Both the position numbers and the translations under genes were made by a program. The notes under the pieces are model-generated. The model saw only the letters and a list, made by a program, of their open reading frames with translations, made no database searches and was not told where the DNA came from. Positions 17,932-25,738 of a stretch of DNA of 64,000 bases are shown in pieces (position 1 is the stretch's first letter; each line of letters begins with the position of its first letter). Source of the stretch: Ulvibacter sp. MAR_2010_11 (lineage in GTDB: Bacteria > Bacteroidota > Bacteroidia > Flavobacteriales > Flavobacteriaceae); assembly GCF_002813135.1 (NCBI RefSeq), contig NZ_PHTY01000001.1:181501-245500 (forward strand). Direction: 5' to 3'.

Positions 17932-18969
17932 TTAGATTTGTTTCAGTAGCGCTTTATTGATCGCGCCAATCAAGGCAGGACCTTCATAGATAAAACCTGT
18001 ATACAATTGCACCAGACTTGCCCCGGCTTCCATTTTTTCGAGTGCGTCTGCTGCACTGTGAATTCCTCCCACTCCAATAATTGGGAAGGCTTTGTTACTC
18101 TTTTGTGACAGAAATCTGATTACTTCGGTGGAACGATGTGTAAGTGGTTTTCCGCTTAAGCCTCCTGTTTCTTCCTTCTTTTCGGAAGTGAGCCCTTCTC
18201 TGGAAATAGTAGTATTAGTAGCAATCACGCCGTCTATTTTTGTTTCTGAAACGATATCGATAATATCCAGCAATTGCTCATTGGTAAGATCGGGCGCAAT
18301 TTTCAATAAGATGGGTTTGCGTTTTGTCTTTGCATTGTTTTTTTGCTGAAGTGTATTCAACAAGGCAGTCAACGGTGCCTTATCCTGAAGCTCTCTGAGA
18401 TTGGGCGTATTGGGTGAACTTACGTTTACAACAAAGTAATCCACATAATCGAAAAGGGCTTCAAAACAAATCACATAATCGTTTACAGCCTCTTCATTAG
18501 GCGTCACCTTATTTTTACCGATGTTACCTCCTATGAGTACATGTCCTTTTCCTTTCGGATTTGCCTTTAAGCATTCCACCGCTTCGGCAACACCACCATT
18601 ATTAAATCCCATGCGATTGATCAATGCCGAATCACTTTCGAGTCGGAATAATCTTTTTTTCGGATTTCCCGGCTGTGGTTTGGGCGTTACTGTACCAATT
18701 TCAATAAATCCAAAGCCGAAAGTGGACAGTTCTTTGTACAGTTTTGCATCCTTGTCGAAACCTGCTGCCAGTCCCACGGGATTCGGAAATTGTAATCCGA
18801 ATAGATTTCGTTCTAATTTGGTGTTTTTAACAGCATACATGCCTCGGAAGAGTCCTCCAAATCCCAGGTTACACAGCAAACGAATTAAGGAAAAGGTAAA
18901 GTGATGAATTTTTTCGGGATCGAAAAGATACAGAATAGGACGAATAATTGCTTTGTACATGCGCTTCAA
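17932..18969 (-). CDS. pyrD: quinone-dependent dihydroorotate dehydrogenase (class 2)
   Basis: 345 residues. It oxidises dihydroorotate to orotate and passes electrons to the quinone pool. FMN-binding and catalytic signatures are [13 protein letters not shown] (about 60-72), [32 protein letters not shown] (catalytic Ser region) and [15 protein letters not shown]. The N-terminal helical extension of class 2 enzymes (about 1-45), which docks to the membrane, is present. It is divergent from pepT with a 79-nt AT-rich gap. Confidence 0.97.
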   Translation of the reverse strand: MKRMYKAIIRPILYLFDPEKIHHFTFSLIRLLCNLGFGGLFRGMYAVKNTKLERNLFGLQFPNPVGLAAGFDKDAKLYKELSTFGFGFIEIGTVTPKPQPGNPKKRLFRLESDSALINRMGFNNGGVAEAVECLKANPKGKGHVLIGGNIGKNKVTPNEEAVNDYVICFEALFDYVDYFVVNVSSPNTPNLRELQDKAPLTALLNTLQQKNNAKTKRKPILLKIAPDLTNEQLLDIIDIVSETKIDGVIATNTTISREGLTSEKKEETGGLSGKPLTHRSTEVIRFLSQKSNKAFPIIGVGGIHSAADALEKMEAGASLVQLYTGFIYEGPALIGAINKALLKQI

Positions 18970-19048
18970 AAATCTTTTGTAAAAATAGTATTAAACTGTG
19001 TAATAGTTAATTTGAATATGTTTTAATTTGTAGTGAAATTGAAGAATT

Positions 19049-20287
19049 ATGATTGAAAAACAACACCTCATTGACCGATTTATCAGCTATGTAACCATAG
19101 ATACCGAAAGCGATCCGGAAAGTGATACCACCCCCAGTAGTGCCAAACAATGGGATCTTGCCAAAGCTTTAGTCATTGAATTAACGCGAATTGGAATGCA
19201 GGATGTCACCATCGACGATAACGCCTACATTATGGCTACGCTTCCTTCAAATGTAGCTCACGATGTCCCGGTTATTGGCTTTATTTCACATTTTGATACC
19301 ACCCCCGATTTTACAGGTGCCAATGTAAAACCACAAATTATTGAAAATTACGATGGCAAGGATATAGTTTTAAATGCTGCGGAAGATATAGTGCTTTCCC
19401 CGGACGATTTCGATGATTTGTTATTGTACAAAGGAAAGACTTTAATCACGACGGACGGAACGACCTTGTTAGGAGCCGACGATAAGGCAGGAATTGCTGA
19501 AATTATTTCGGCCATGGAATATCTTATTCAGCATCCCGAAATAAAACACGGGACCATTCGGGTTGGTTTTACACCCGATGAAGAAATTGGCCGGGGCGCG
19601 CATAAGTTCGATGTTGACAAATTTGGAGCGGAGTGGGCCTATACCATGGACGGAAGTCAGGTTGGAGAATTGGAGTACGAAAATTTCAATGCCGCCGGTG
19701 CTGTGGTGACCGTAAAAGGTAAAATTGTACATCCCGGATACGCCAAAGGGAAAATGGTAAACAGTATGTACATCGCAACAGATTATATCAATTCGTTGCC
19801 GCGAATGGAAACTCCCGAACATACCGAAGACCGACAAGGGTTTTTCCACCTATACAGTATAAATGGTGAGGTAGACGGGACAAAGTTGCAATACATTATT
19901 AGAGACCACGACAAAAAGCATTTTGAAGCTCGTAAAGCCATGATGGTACAACTGGCCGAGGAGTTAAACGAACAATATGAAAGAGAAGTCGTTTCGGTTG
20001 AAATAAAAGATCAGTATTTTAATATGCGGGAAAAGATTGAACCCGTTATGCATATAGTGGATATAGCCGAAGTAGCCATGAAAATGGCCGGAATCGAACC
20101 CTTAATAAAACCCATTAGAGGAGGTACCGACGGATCTCAGCTTAGTTTCAAAGGACTGCCATGTCCCAATATTTTTGCCGGTGGGCATAATTTTCACGGT
20201 AGGTACGAATATGTCCCGGTAGAAAGTATGCAAAAGGCAATTGAAGTAATTGTGAATATTGCGCAATTGGTGGCCAAAGAGAAATAA
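19049..20287 (+). CDS. pepT: peptidase T (tripeptidase)
   Basis: 412 residues, M20B family, a cytoplasmic zinc aminotripeptidase. Metal and catalytic motifs are in order: SHFDTTPDF (about 86-94), [10 protein letters not shown] (about 138), and [13 protein letters not shown] (about 176), with the C-terminal [18 protein letters not shown] and GGHNFHG blocks. It is a single gene read convergently toward yajC, with a shared bidirectional terminator. Confidence 0.96.
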   Translation: MIEKQHLIDRFISYVTIDTESDPESDTTPSSAKQWDLAKALVIELTRIGMQDVTIDDNAYIMATLPSNVAHDVPVIGFISHFDTTPDFTGANVKPQIIENYDGKDIVLNAAEDIVLSPDDFDDLLLYKGKTLITTDGTTLLGADDKAGIAEIISAMEYLIQHPEIKHGTIRVGFTPDEEIGRGAHKFDVDKFGAEWAYTMDGSQVGELEYENFNAAGAVVTVKGKIVHPGYAKGKMVNSMYIATDYINSLPRMETPEHTEDRQGFFHLYSINGEVDGTKLQYIIRDHDKKHFEARKAMMVQLAEELNEQYEREVVSVEIKDQYFNMREKIEPVMHIVDIAEVAMKMAGIEPLIKPIRGGTDGSQLSFKGLPCPNIFAGGHNFHGRYEYVPVESMQKAIEVIVNIAQLVAKEK

Positions 20288-20304
20288 CCCCCACTTATAT
20301 TAAA

Positions 20305-20345
20305 TAAAAAAAACCTTCAGGAATCCTGAAGGTTTTTTATTTTTT
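20305..20345. terminator. bidirectional terminator between pepT and yajC
   Basis: AAACCTTCAGG (20311-20321) and its complement CCTGAAGGTTT (20325-20335) flank a 3-nt loop, with A-rich sequence before and T-rich sequence after, so it can terminate pepT on the plus strand and yajC on the minus strand. Confidence 0.88.
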
Positions 20346-20360
20346 AAACAGATGCAGCAA

Positions 20361-20648
20361 CTATTTTGCAGGAGCATTTGCCTTTGTGGTCATTTCCATA
20401 GAAAGTGCGGAGCGTTCAAATTTAACTTTCCCGGCGCCGGTTTCTATAACACAGGTACCATCATCGTTAATCTCCAATAGTTTTCCATGCATTCCACTTT
20501 TTGTGACTATTTTATCTCCTTTTTTAAGGCTCTTGTCAAAGTTCTTTTCCTGCTTTAATTTTCTACGTTGTGGTAACACAATAAAGAAAATAATAAATAC
20601 AGCAAAGAGCAATAAAGGCCCTAGAAATGATTGCATATCTCCACCCAT
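20361..20648 (-). CDS. yajC: preprotein translocase accessory subunit YajC
   Basis: 95 residues with one N-terminal membrane helix (LLLFAVFIIFFIVLP) followed by the conserved PQRRKLKQEKNFDKSLKKGD and TKSGMHGKL stretch. YajC associates with SecDF and the Sec translocon. It is the last gene of the nusB-DUF1573-yajC run, 6 nt after the DUF1573 stop, an arrangement common in Flavobacteriaceae. Confidence 0.95.
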   Translation of the reverse strand: MGGDMQSFLGPLLLFAVFIIFFIVLPQRRKLKQEKNFDKSLKKGDKIVTKSGMHGKLLEINDDGTCVIETGAGKVKFERSALSMEMTTKANAPAK

Positions 20649-20654
20649 ACTTTC

Positions 20655-21140
20655 TTATTGGGTTTTGATTACCGGTTGACCTTGTACAGCTGCTCCTTCC
20701 GGTGCATTTACAAAGGCTTTTATCTTGATAGTTTCAGTACCTGCTGCAGTATTTGCAGTGATGGTCACTGTTTTACTAACCTGATTTTTTCCGCTACCGT
20801 TGAATTTTACCAACATTTCTCCTTTTTCTCCCGGAGCAACAGGTGCCTTGGTATATTCAGGAACAGTACATCCACAGCTACTTTTTGCATCTACAATTAC
20901 CAATGGAGCAGTTCCAGTGTTTGTAAATTTAAAAACATGCTCTTGCGGTGCATTTTGCTCGATGGTACCAAAGTCGTATTCAACTTCATCAAAAGTCATT
21001 ACAGGAACTCCTGCTGAATTGGCGTCACGATCTGCTGCAGCTGCAACATTGTCTTCGTTTACTTTGTCTGCAGCGTTATCTTTACAAGAAGTAAATGCAA
21101 AAACAGCTATAACTGCAAGAAATAAAATTGATTTTTTCAT
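20655..21140 (-). CDS. DUF1573 lipoprotein
   Basis: 161 residues; the lipobox FTSC ends a short signal. The DUF1573 Ig-like domain (about 48-150) has VEYDFGTIEQN, the conserved SSCGCTVPEY motif and PGEKGEMLVKFN. The role of the family is unknown; it is exported and common in Bacteroidota, where it sits next to yajC. Here it lies between nusB and yajC. Confidence 0.9.
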   Translation of the reverse strand: MKKSILFLAVIAVFAFTSCKDNAADKVNEDNVAAAADRDANSAGVPVMTFDEVEYDFGTIEQNAPQEHVFKFTNTGTAPLVIVDAKSSCGCTVPEYTKAPVAPGEKGEMLVKFNGSGKNQVSKTVTITANTAAGTETIKIKAFVNAPEGAAVQGQPVIKTQ

Positions 21141-21193
21141 AGAATTAAAAATTTTAGGTTTTAAGCGTGGCTAAATTACTTATTTTTTTGCTT

Positions 21194-22138
21194 TTATGTA
21201 AGTCCGCGCCCAATTTTCTTTATTTTATTGGCTTCGGAAAAGTCCTTCACCAGTTTATCGAGTATTCCGTTAATAAACAGACTGCTCTTGGGAGTAGAGT
21301 ATTCTTTAGAAACCTCTAGGTATTCATTAATGGTAGCTCGTACCGGGATAGACGGAAAATTCAGAAATTCTGAAATACCCATCTTTAAAATAATCATATC
21401 CAATTCGGCAATTCGCTCTTTATCCCAGTTGGGAGTTTTTCCTTCAATTTCCTTGTTGAGTTTATCTTCATTCAGAATAACTTTTCGGAACAATTGCAGT
21501 GCAAAATCCCGATCCTCTTCGTTTTTATACAATTCGGGAATAAGGGTGGCGCTGCAGTTCTTTTTTGAAACCTTTGAAAGTATTTTTACCAGTGCGGTGT
21601 TCACAATTGGAAAATCATCTATCCAGGTAAGGCGTTTGTCCTCCAAATATTCATACAACTTATCATTGGGTGCAATAACTTCCTTATACAATTTAATAAC
21701 AAAGCTTCGGTCGTCATTAAAATTAGAGTTGGCATTCGCAAGATATTCGGTATACCATTCCTGCTCGAGTAACGACTTGAACAAAATACGAACGTATTCG
21801 TCGTCTTCCTTCCAGTAATTGAGTTTTTTATTTTTTATGACTTGTGAAAGGCCGGAATCCTTTGCTATTAAATCGATAAGTTGATTGTCTACAAAGGCTC
21901 TACTGGGATTCTTCTCCAGTGCGGTGGCAAGATGCTTTTGCTGCGATTTTTCCAAATAGTCTTCGGCGTGATCGCGCATTGCAACTAAAAGTTGAAGCAT
22001 CAACAGGTATAAATCGTGCATCTGATCGATGCTATACCATAAGAACTTTTCCTGCTTATCAAGATCTTGATATTCGCTTTGGTTATAGGCGTAAATGGAT
22101 TGTAACACTTTTACCCTAATATGTCTTCTTGTAAGCAT
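21194..22138 (-). CDS. nusB: transcription antitermination protein NusB (long Bacteroidota form)
   Basis: 314 residues from ATG at 22138 (MLTRRHIRVKVLQS). The frame is open to 22168, but that extension starts inside a perfect palindrome and is less likely. The NusB fold is in the C-terminal half (about 165-305, ending IPVRATINEYLEVSKEYSTPKS and FINGILDKL); the N-terminal 150 residues are the extra helical domain typical of this phylum. NusB binds boxA RNA with S10 for rRNA antitermination. First gene of the operon with DUF1573 and yajC. Confidence 0.92.
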   Translation of the reverse strand: MLTRRHIRVKVLQSIYAYNQSEYQDLDKQEKFLWYSIDQMHDLYLLMLQLLVAMRDHAEDYLEKSQQKHLATALEKNPSRAFVDNQLIDLIAKDSGLSQVIKNKKLNYWKEDDEYVRILFKSLLEQEWYTEYLANANSNFNDDRSFVIKLYKEVIAPNDKLYEYLEDKRLTWIDDFPIVNTALVKILSKVSKKNCSATLIPELYKNEEDRDFALQLFRKVILNEDKLNKEIEGKTPNWDKERIAELDMIILKMGISEFLNFPSIPVRATINEYLEVSKEYSTPKSSLFINGILDKLVKDFSEANKIKKIGRGLT

Positions 22139-22164
22139 AGTTATATAAAGAACATTTATAAATA

Positions 22165-22201
22165 GCAACGCACAAGATGGTACTTGTGCGTTGCAAATAT
22201 A
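22165..22201 (-). promoter_or_regulatory. 12-bp palindrome overlapping a candidate nusB promoter
   Basis: GCAACGCACAAG (22165-22176) and CTTGTGCGTTGC (22183-22194) are perfect inverted repeats around ATGGTA. The minus strand reads TATATTTG at 22201-22194, an exact -7 box, so transcription of nusB would start inside the palindrome. It may be an operator, or the terminator of the leucine dehydrogenase gene; no T-run follows the stem on either strand. Confidence 0.5.
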
Positions 22202-22218
22202 CTATTTATATGTAAAAT

Positions 22219-23316
22219 TTATCTCTTATTTTTTTTTGCCTCAATTCTTGCCATTGCAATATTTAAAGCAGCCTGCTGAGTTGTGATATCATGTGCTTCG
22301 GCATTGGTAAGAATCTCTAGGGTCGTGTTATAAATATTCTCTGTCTTGCGAATAATTTCCTGACGTCCGTAGTTCTCCAATTCGGCATACACATTAATAA
22401 TTCCCCCGGCATTGATTAGGAAATCGGGCGCATACACAATCCCTTTCTCACGCAACATTAGGCCATGTCTTTGCTCATCGGCCAACTGATTGTTCGCTGC
22501 ACCGGCAATGATCTTTGCTTTTAATTGATTGATAGTTGTATCGTTAACCGTGGCTCCCAAAGCACAGGGAGCATAAATATCCATCTGTTCGGCGTACAAA
22601 TTGCTGCCACCGTAAATTTCGACACTGTATTTATCTCTCACATGTTCCAATCGCTCCTGATTGATATCGGCTATATACACCTTTGCACCTTCGTTGGTAA
22701 GATTTTCAACCAGGGCTTCACCAACATTTCCTATCCCTTCCACATAGATAACCTTATCTTCAAGAACATCACTTCCATAGGTGTATTTGGCTGCTGCCTT
22801 CATCCCCATAAAAACTCCGTATGCGGTGATAGGGGAAGGATTTCCGGCGCCTCCTTTAGATTCGGAAATACCGGTAACATAAGGTGTCACGGTTCGAACC
22901 AGGTCCATATCGGCAGTTTCCATTCCAACATCTTCTGCAGTGATATATTTTCCGCTTAAAGAGTGTACGAACTCACCAAATTTCAGCATCAATTCGGGTG
23001 TTTTTTGCGTTTTGGCATTCCCTATAATTACTGCTTTTCCACCTCCCAGGTTTAACCCTGTAATGGCGCTCTTAAATGTCATTCCGCGAGATAGTCGCAA
23101 AACGTCGTTCAACGCATCCCATTCACTATTGTATTGCCACATTCTGGTACCTCCCAAGGCAGGTCCCAAAACCGTATTGTGTATTCCAATAATTGCTTTT
23201 AATCCTGTATCTTTGTCGTTGCAAAAAACAACCTGCTCGTGATTGTCGAAGGACATTTGTCCGAATACCGGGTCTATTTTTTGAAGTTCATTAGCTTTTA
23301 CTACTTCCGTCACCAT
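22219..23316 (-). CDS. leucine dehydrogenase (Leu/Phe/Val dehydrogenase family)
   Basis: 365 residues. NAD-dependent oxidative deamination of branched-chain amino acids to 2-oxo acids, or the reverse. Glycine-rich substrate-site motif GLNLGGGKAVI (about 92-102), catalytic region ITAEDVGM, and a Rossmann NAD site VEGIGNVGEALVENL (about 195-209) are present, with IAGAANNQLA and NAGGIINVYAEL toward the C-terminus. Leucine is the most likely substrate by family. A full promoter lies upstream and a palindrome follows the stop. Confidence 0.9.
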   Translation of the reverse strand: MVTEVVKANELQKIDPVFGQMSFDNHEQVVFCNDKDTGLKAIIGIHNTVLGPALGGTRMWQYNSEWDALNDVLRLSRGMTFKSAITGLNLGGGKAVIIGNAKTQKTPELMLKFGEFVHSLSGKYITAEDVGMETADMDLVRTVTPYVTGISESKGGAGNPSPITAYGVFMGMKAAAKYTYGSDVLEDKVIYVEGIGNVGEALVENLTNEGAKVYIADINQERLEHVRDKYSVEIYGGSNLYAEQMDIYAPCALGATVNDTTINQLKAKIIAGAANNQLADEQRHGLMLREKGIVYAPDFLINAGGIINVYAELENYGRQEIIRKTENIYNTTLEILTNAEAHDITTQQAALNIAMARIEAKKNKR

Positions 23317-23354
23317 AAAATTTTTATTTTTAAACTATCCTTAAAAAGGACGCG

Positions 23355-23385
23355 CAAAAGTAGTTGTTATGTAACAATCTTACAA
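23355..23385 (-). promoter_or_regulatory. promoter of the leucine dehydrogenase gene
   Basis: Minus-strand TTG (23385-23383), 20 nt, TACTTTTG (23362-23355); both elements match the Bacteroidota consensus, 38 nt before the ATG. Confidence 0.6.
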
Positions 23386-23434
23386 AATAATTGTTGTTAA
23401 AATAGGAATTTGTTAATAAATAGTATTTCTTTAA

Positions 23435-25192
23435 ATGAAAGAGCTCCAGCACCTTAACCACTACTTTCTTAAATACAGAGGCAGGTTACTTTTAGGGTTA
23501 TTTATAACCATTATTGCCAGAATCTTCGCATTATTGGCTCCAAAATTCATTGGAGATTCGGTAGATGTTGTCGAAAAATATATCAATGGAGAAATAACCG
23601 ACCTGGCATTTGTAAAGTCGGAACTACTTATAAATATTCTCTGGATTCTAGGAACCACTATTCTTGCTGCATTTTTCACCTTCCTAATGCGGCAAACTTT
23701 CATCGTGGTTTCCCGTTATATTGAGTTTGATCTTAAAAATGAAATATTTCAGCAATACGAGAAATTATCTTTAAGTTTTTACAAGCAAAACCGAACCGGA
23801 GACTTGATGAACCGAATAAGCGAAGATGTTTCGAAAGTACGGATGTATGTTGGTCCGGCAATTATGTATAGCACTACTACCATTACGTTATTTATTGTGG
23901 TGATAAGTTATATGTTTTACAAAGCCCCATTATTAACGCTATATGCCATCGCCCCGCTACCCATCTTATCGATTGCTGTGTACAGATTAAGTGTGGCCAT
24001 TCATAAGCGCAGTACAGTGGTACAACAGTATTTGTCTAAGCTCACTACCTATACTCAGGAAAGTTTTAGCGGAATTTCAGTAATTAAAGCCTACGGAATT
24101 GAACCCAGAACCAACGACGGATTTGTATCACTTTCGGAGACGAGTAAGCAAAAGAATATAGATCTCGTAAAAGTTCAAGCTTTGTTCTTCCCCTTAATGG
24201 TACTACTTATTGGAATTAGCAATTTGATGGTAATCTATATTGGGGGAAAGCAATTTATTGACGGAACCATCGACGATTTGGGAACCGTTGTAGAGTTTTT
24301 AATCTACGTGAACATGCTTACCTGGCCGGTTGCTGTAGTAGGATGGGTAACCTCCATGGTACAACAGGCCGAGGCATCCCAAAAGCGGATCAATGAATTT
24401 CTGAAAGAACAACCTTCCATAATAAACAAGGTGGAAGAAGCCACTCCGGTACATGGTACCATCACATTTAACAATCTAACCTATACTTATCCCGATACGC
24501 AAATCACCGCCTTAAAAAATGTTTCCTTCGAAGTAAAATCGGGCGAAACCCTGGCCATCGTTGGAAATACAGGATCGGGGAAATCCACCATTTTAGAACT
24601 AATTGGTCGACTCTACGATGTGGAGGAAGGACAATTGTGCATTGACAACAAGCCTATCACCCGGCTGAATCTGGAAAGTTTGCGAGGCAGTATAGGCTAC
24701 GTACCGCAGGATGCATTCTTGTTTAGTGATACCATCAGGAATAACATAAAATTCGGGAAAGAAGATGCTACAGACAAGGAAGTTTTTGAAGCCGCCAAAA
24801 ATGCTTCGGTGCATCGCAACATTGTAGGCTTCAGCAAAGGCTATGACACTATTCTTGGAGAGCGCGGAATCACCTTGAGTGGTGGACAAAAGCAACGAGT
24901 ATCCATTGCCCGTGCCATAATTAAAGATCCGCAAATCTTATTGTTCGACGATTGTCTTTCGGCAGTAGACACCGAAACCGAAGAAGAAATCCTACAAAAC
25001 CTGCATAAAATCTCACAGAACAAGACAACTATCATTGTAAGTCACAGGGTATCTTCAGCAAAAAATGCCAACAAAATTATTGTTTTGGAAGAGGGTCAAA
25101 TCATCCAACAAGGCACTCATAATGAGCTTGTGAGCAAAGAAGGGTATTACAAAGAGTTGTATGCAAAGCAACTTCTGGAAAAAGAAATGTAA
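23435..25192 (+). CDS. ABC exporter, fused membrane and ATPase domains (MsbA/MdlB type)
   Basis: 585 residues. A type IV exporter membrane domain (six helices, about 15-315) is followed by a nucleotide-binding domain with Walker A GNTGSGKST (about 377), Q-loop VPQDAFLF, signature LSGGQKQR and Walker B ILLFDD; the usual catalytic Glu after Walker B appears as Asp-Cys (FDDCLSAVD), hinting that this site may be the non-hydrolysing half of a heterodimer or a weak ATPase. Substrate unknown: lipid, peptide or drug. It is divergent from the leucine dehydrogenase gene. Confidence 0.9.
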   Translation: MKELQHLNHYFLKYRGRLLLGLFITIIARIFALLAPKFIGDSVDVVEKYINGEITDLAFVKSELLINILWILGTTILAAFFTFLMRQTFIVVSRYIEFDLKNEIFQQYEKLSLSFYKQNRTGDLMNRISEDVSKVRMYVGPAIMYSTTTITLFIVVISYMFYKAPLLTLYAIAPLPILSIAVYRLSVAIHKRSTVVQQYLSKLTTYTQESFSGISVIKAYGIEPRTNDGFVSLSETSKQKNIDLVKVQALFFPLMVLLIGISNLMVIYIGGKQFIDGTIDDLGTVVEFLIYVNMLTWPVAVVGWVTSMVQQAEASQKRINEFLKEQPSIINKVEEATPVHGTITFNNLTYTYPDTQITALKNVSFEVKSGETLAIVGNTGSGKSTILELIGRLYDVEEGQLCIDNKPITRLNLESLRGSIGYVPQDAFLFSDTIRNNIKFGKEDATDKEVFEAAKNASVHRNIVGFSKGYDTILGERGITLSGGQKQRVSIARAIIKDPQILLFDDCLSAVDTETEEEILQNLHKISQNKTTIIVSHRVSSAKNANKIIVLEEGQIIQQGTHNELVSKEGYYKELYAKQLLEKEM

Positions 25193-25257
25193 AGTTTACT
25201 TTGGCATATTTATAAATTTTTTGGATTTTTGGCAGAACCTTAACAAAATTGACAATT

Positions 25258-25656
25258 ATGAGTGATCAGTACATGATGGAGAAAGAAGAAATATTCTCGA
25301 AAGTGATGCGTGCAGGAAGACGCACTTATTTTTTTGACGTAAGATCTACCAAAGCAGGTGATTATTACCTTACAATTACCGAAAGTAAAAAGTTTACAAA
25401 CGACGACGGATCCTTCCATTACAAGAAGCATAAGATTTATTTGTACAAGGAAGATTTTTCCGAGTTTCAGGATAATGTAAATGAAATGATACAGTACATC
25501 ATCGATGAAAAAGGTGAAGAAGTAATTAGTGAACGTCACCAATCCGATTTCAAAAAAGACGATGACACTACTTCCGAAGCCACTGCACAAGTAGATGCAG
25601 ATACAGACGAACCTGCTACTTCGAATTTCACCGACGTTGAATTTGACGATATTTAA
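25258..25656 (+). CDS. PUR-alpha-like nucleic-acid-binding protein (DUF3276)
   Basis: 132 residues from ATG at 25258 (MSDQYMMEKEEIFSKV); an ATG three codons earlier is possible. The PUR repeat occupies about 10-85, with RAGRRTYFFDVRSTKAGDYY and KKHKIYLYKEDFSEF, followed by an acidic, Thr/Asp-rich disordered tail. PUR proteins bind single-stranded DNA or RNA; the role in Bacteroidota is not settled. It is followed by its own terminator. Confidence 0.88.
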   Translation: MSDQYMMEKEEIFSKVMRAGRRTYFFDVRSTKAGDYYLTITESKKFTNDDGSFHYKKHKIYLYKEDFSEFQDNVNEMIQYIIDEKGEEVISERHQSDFKKDDDTTSEATAQVDADTDEPATSNFTDVEFDDI

Positions 25657-25680
25657 TAAATAGTAACATATTTTATAAAA

Positions 25681-25712
25681 ACCGCTTCGATGTTTCGAAG
25701 CGGTTTTTTTAT
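25681..25712 (+). terminator. terminator of the PUR-protein gene
   Basis: ACCGCTTCG (25681-25689) pairs with CGAAGCGGT (25696-25704) and is followed by TTTTTTT. Confidence 0.88.
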
Positions 25713-25738
25713 CTTTAAACTTTTCCTAACAGCAAACT

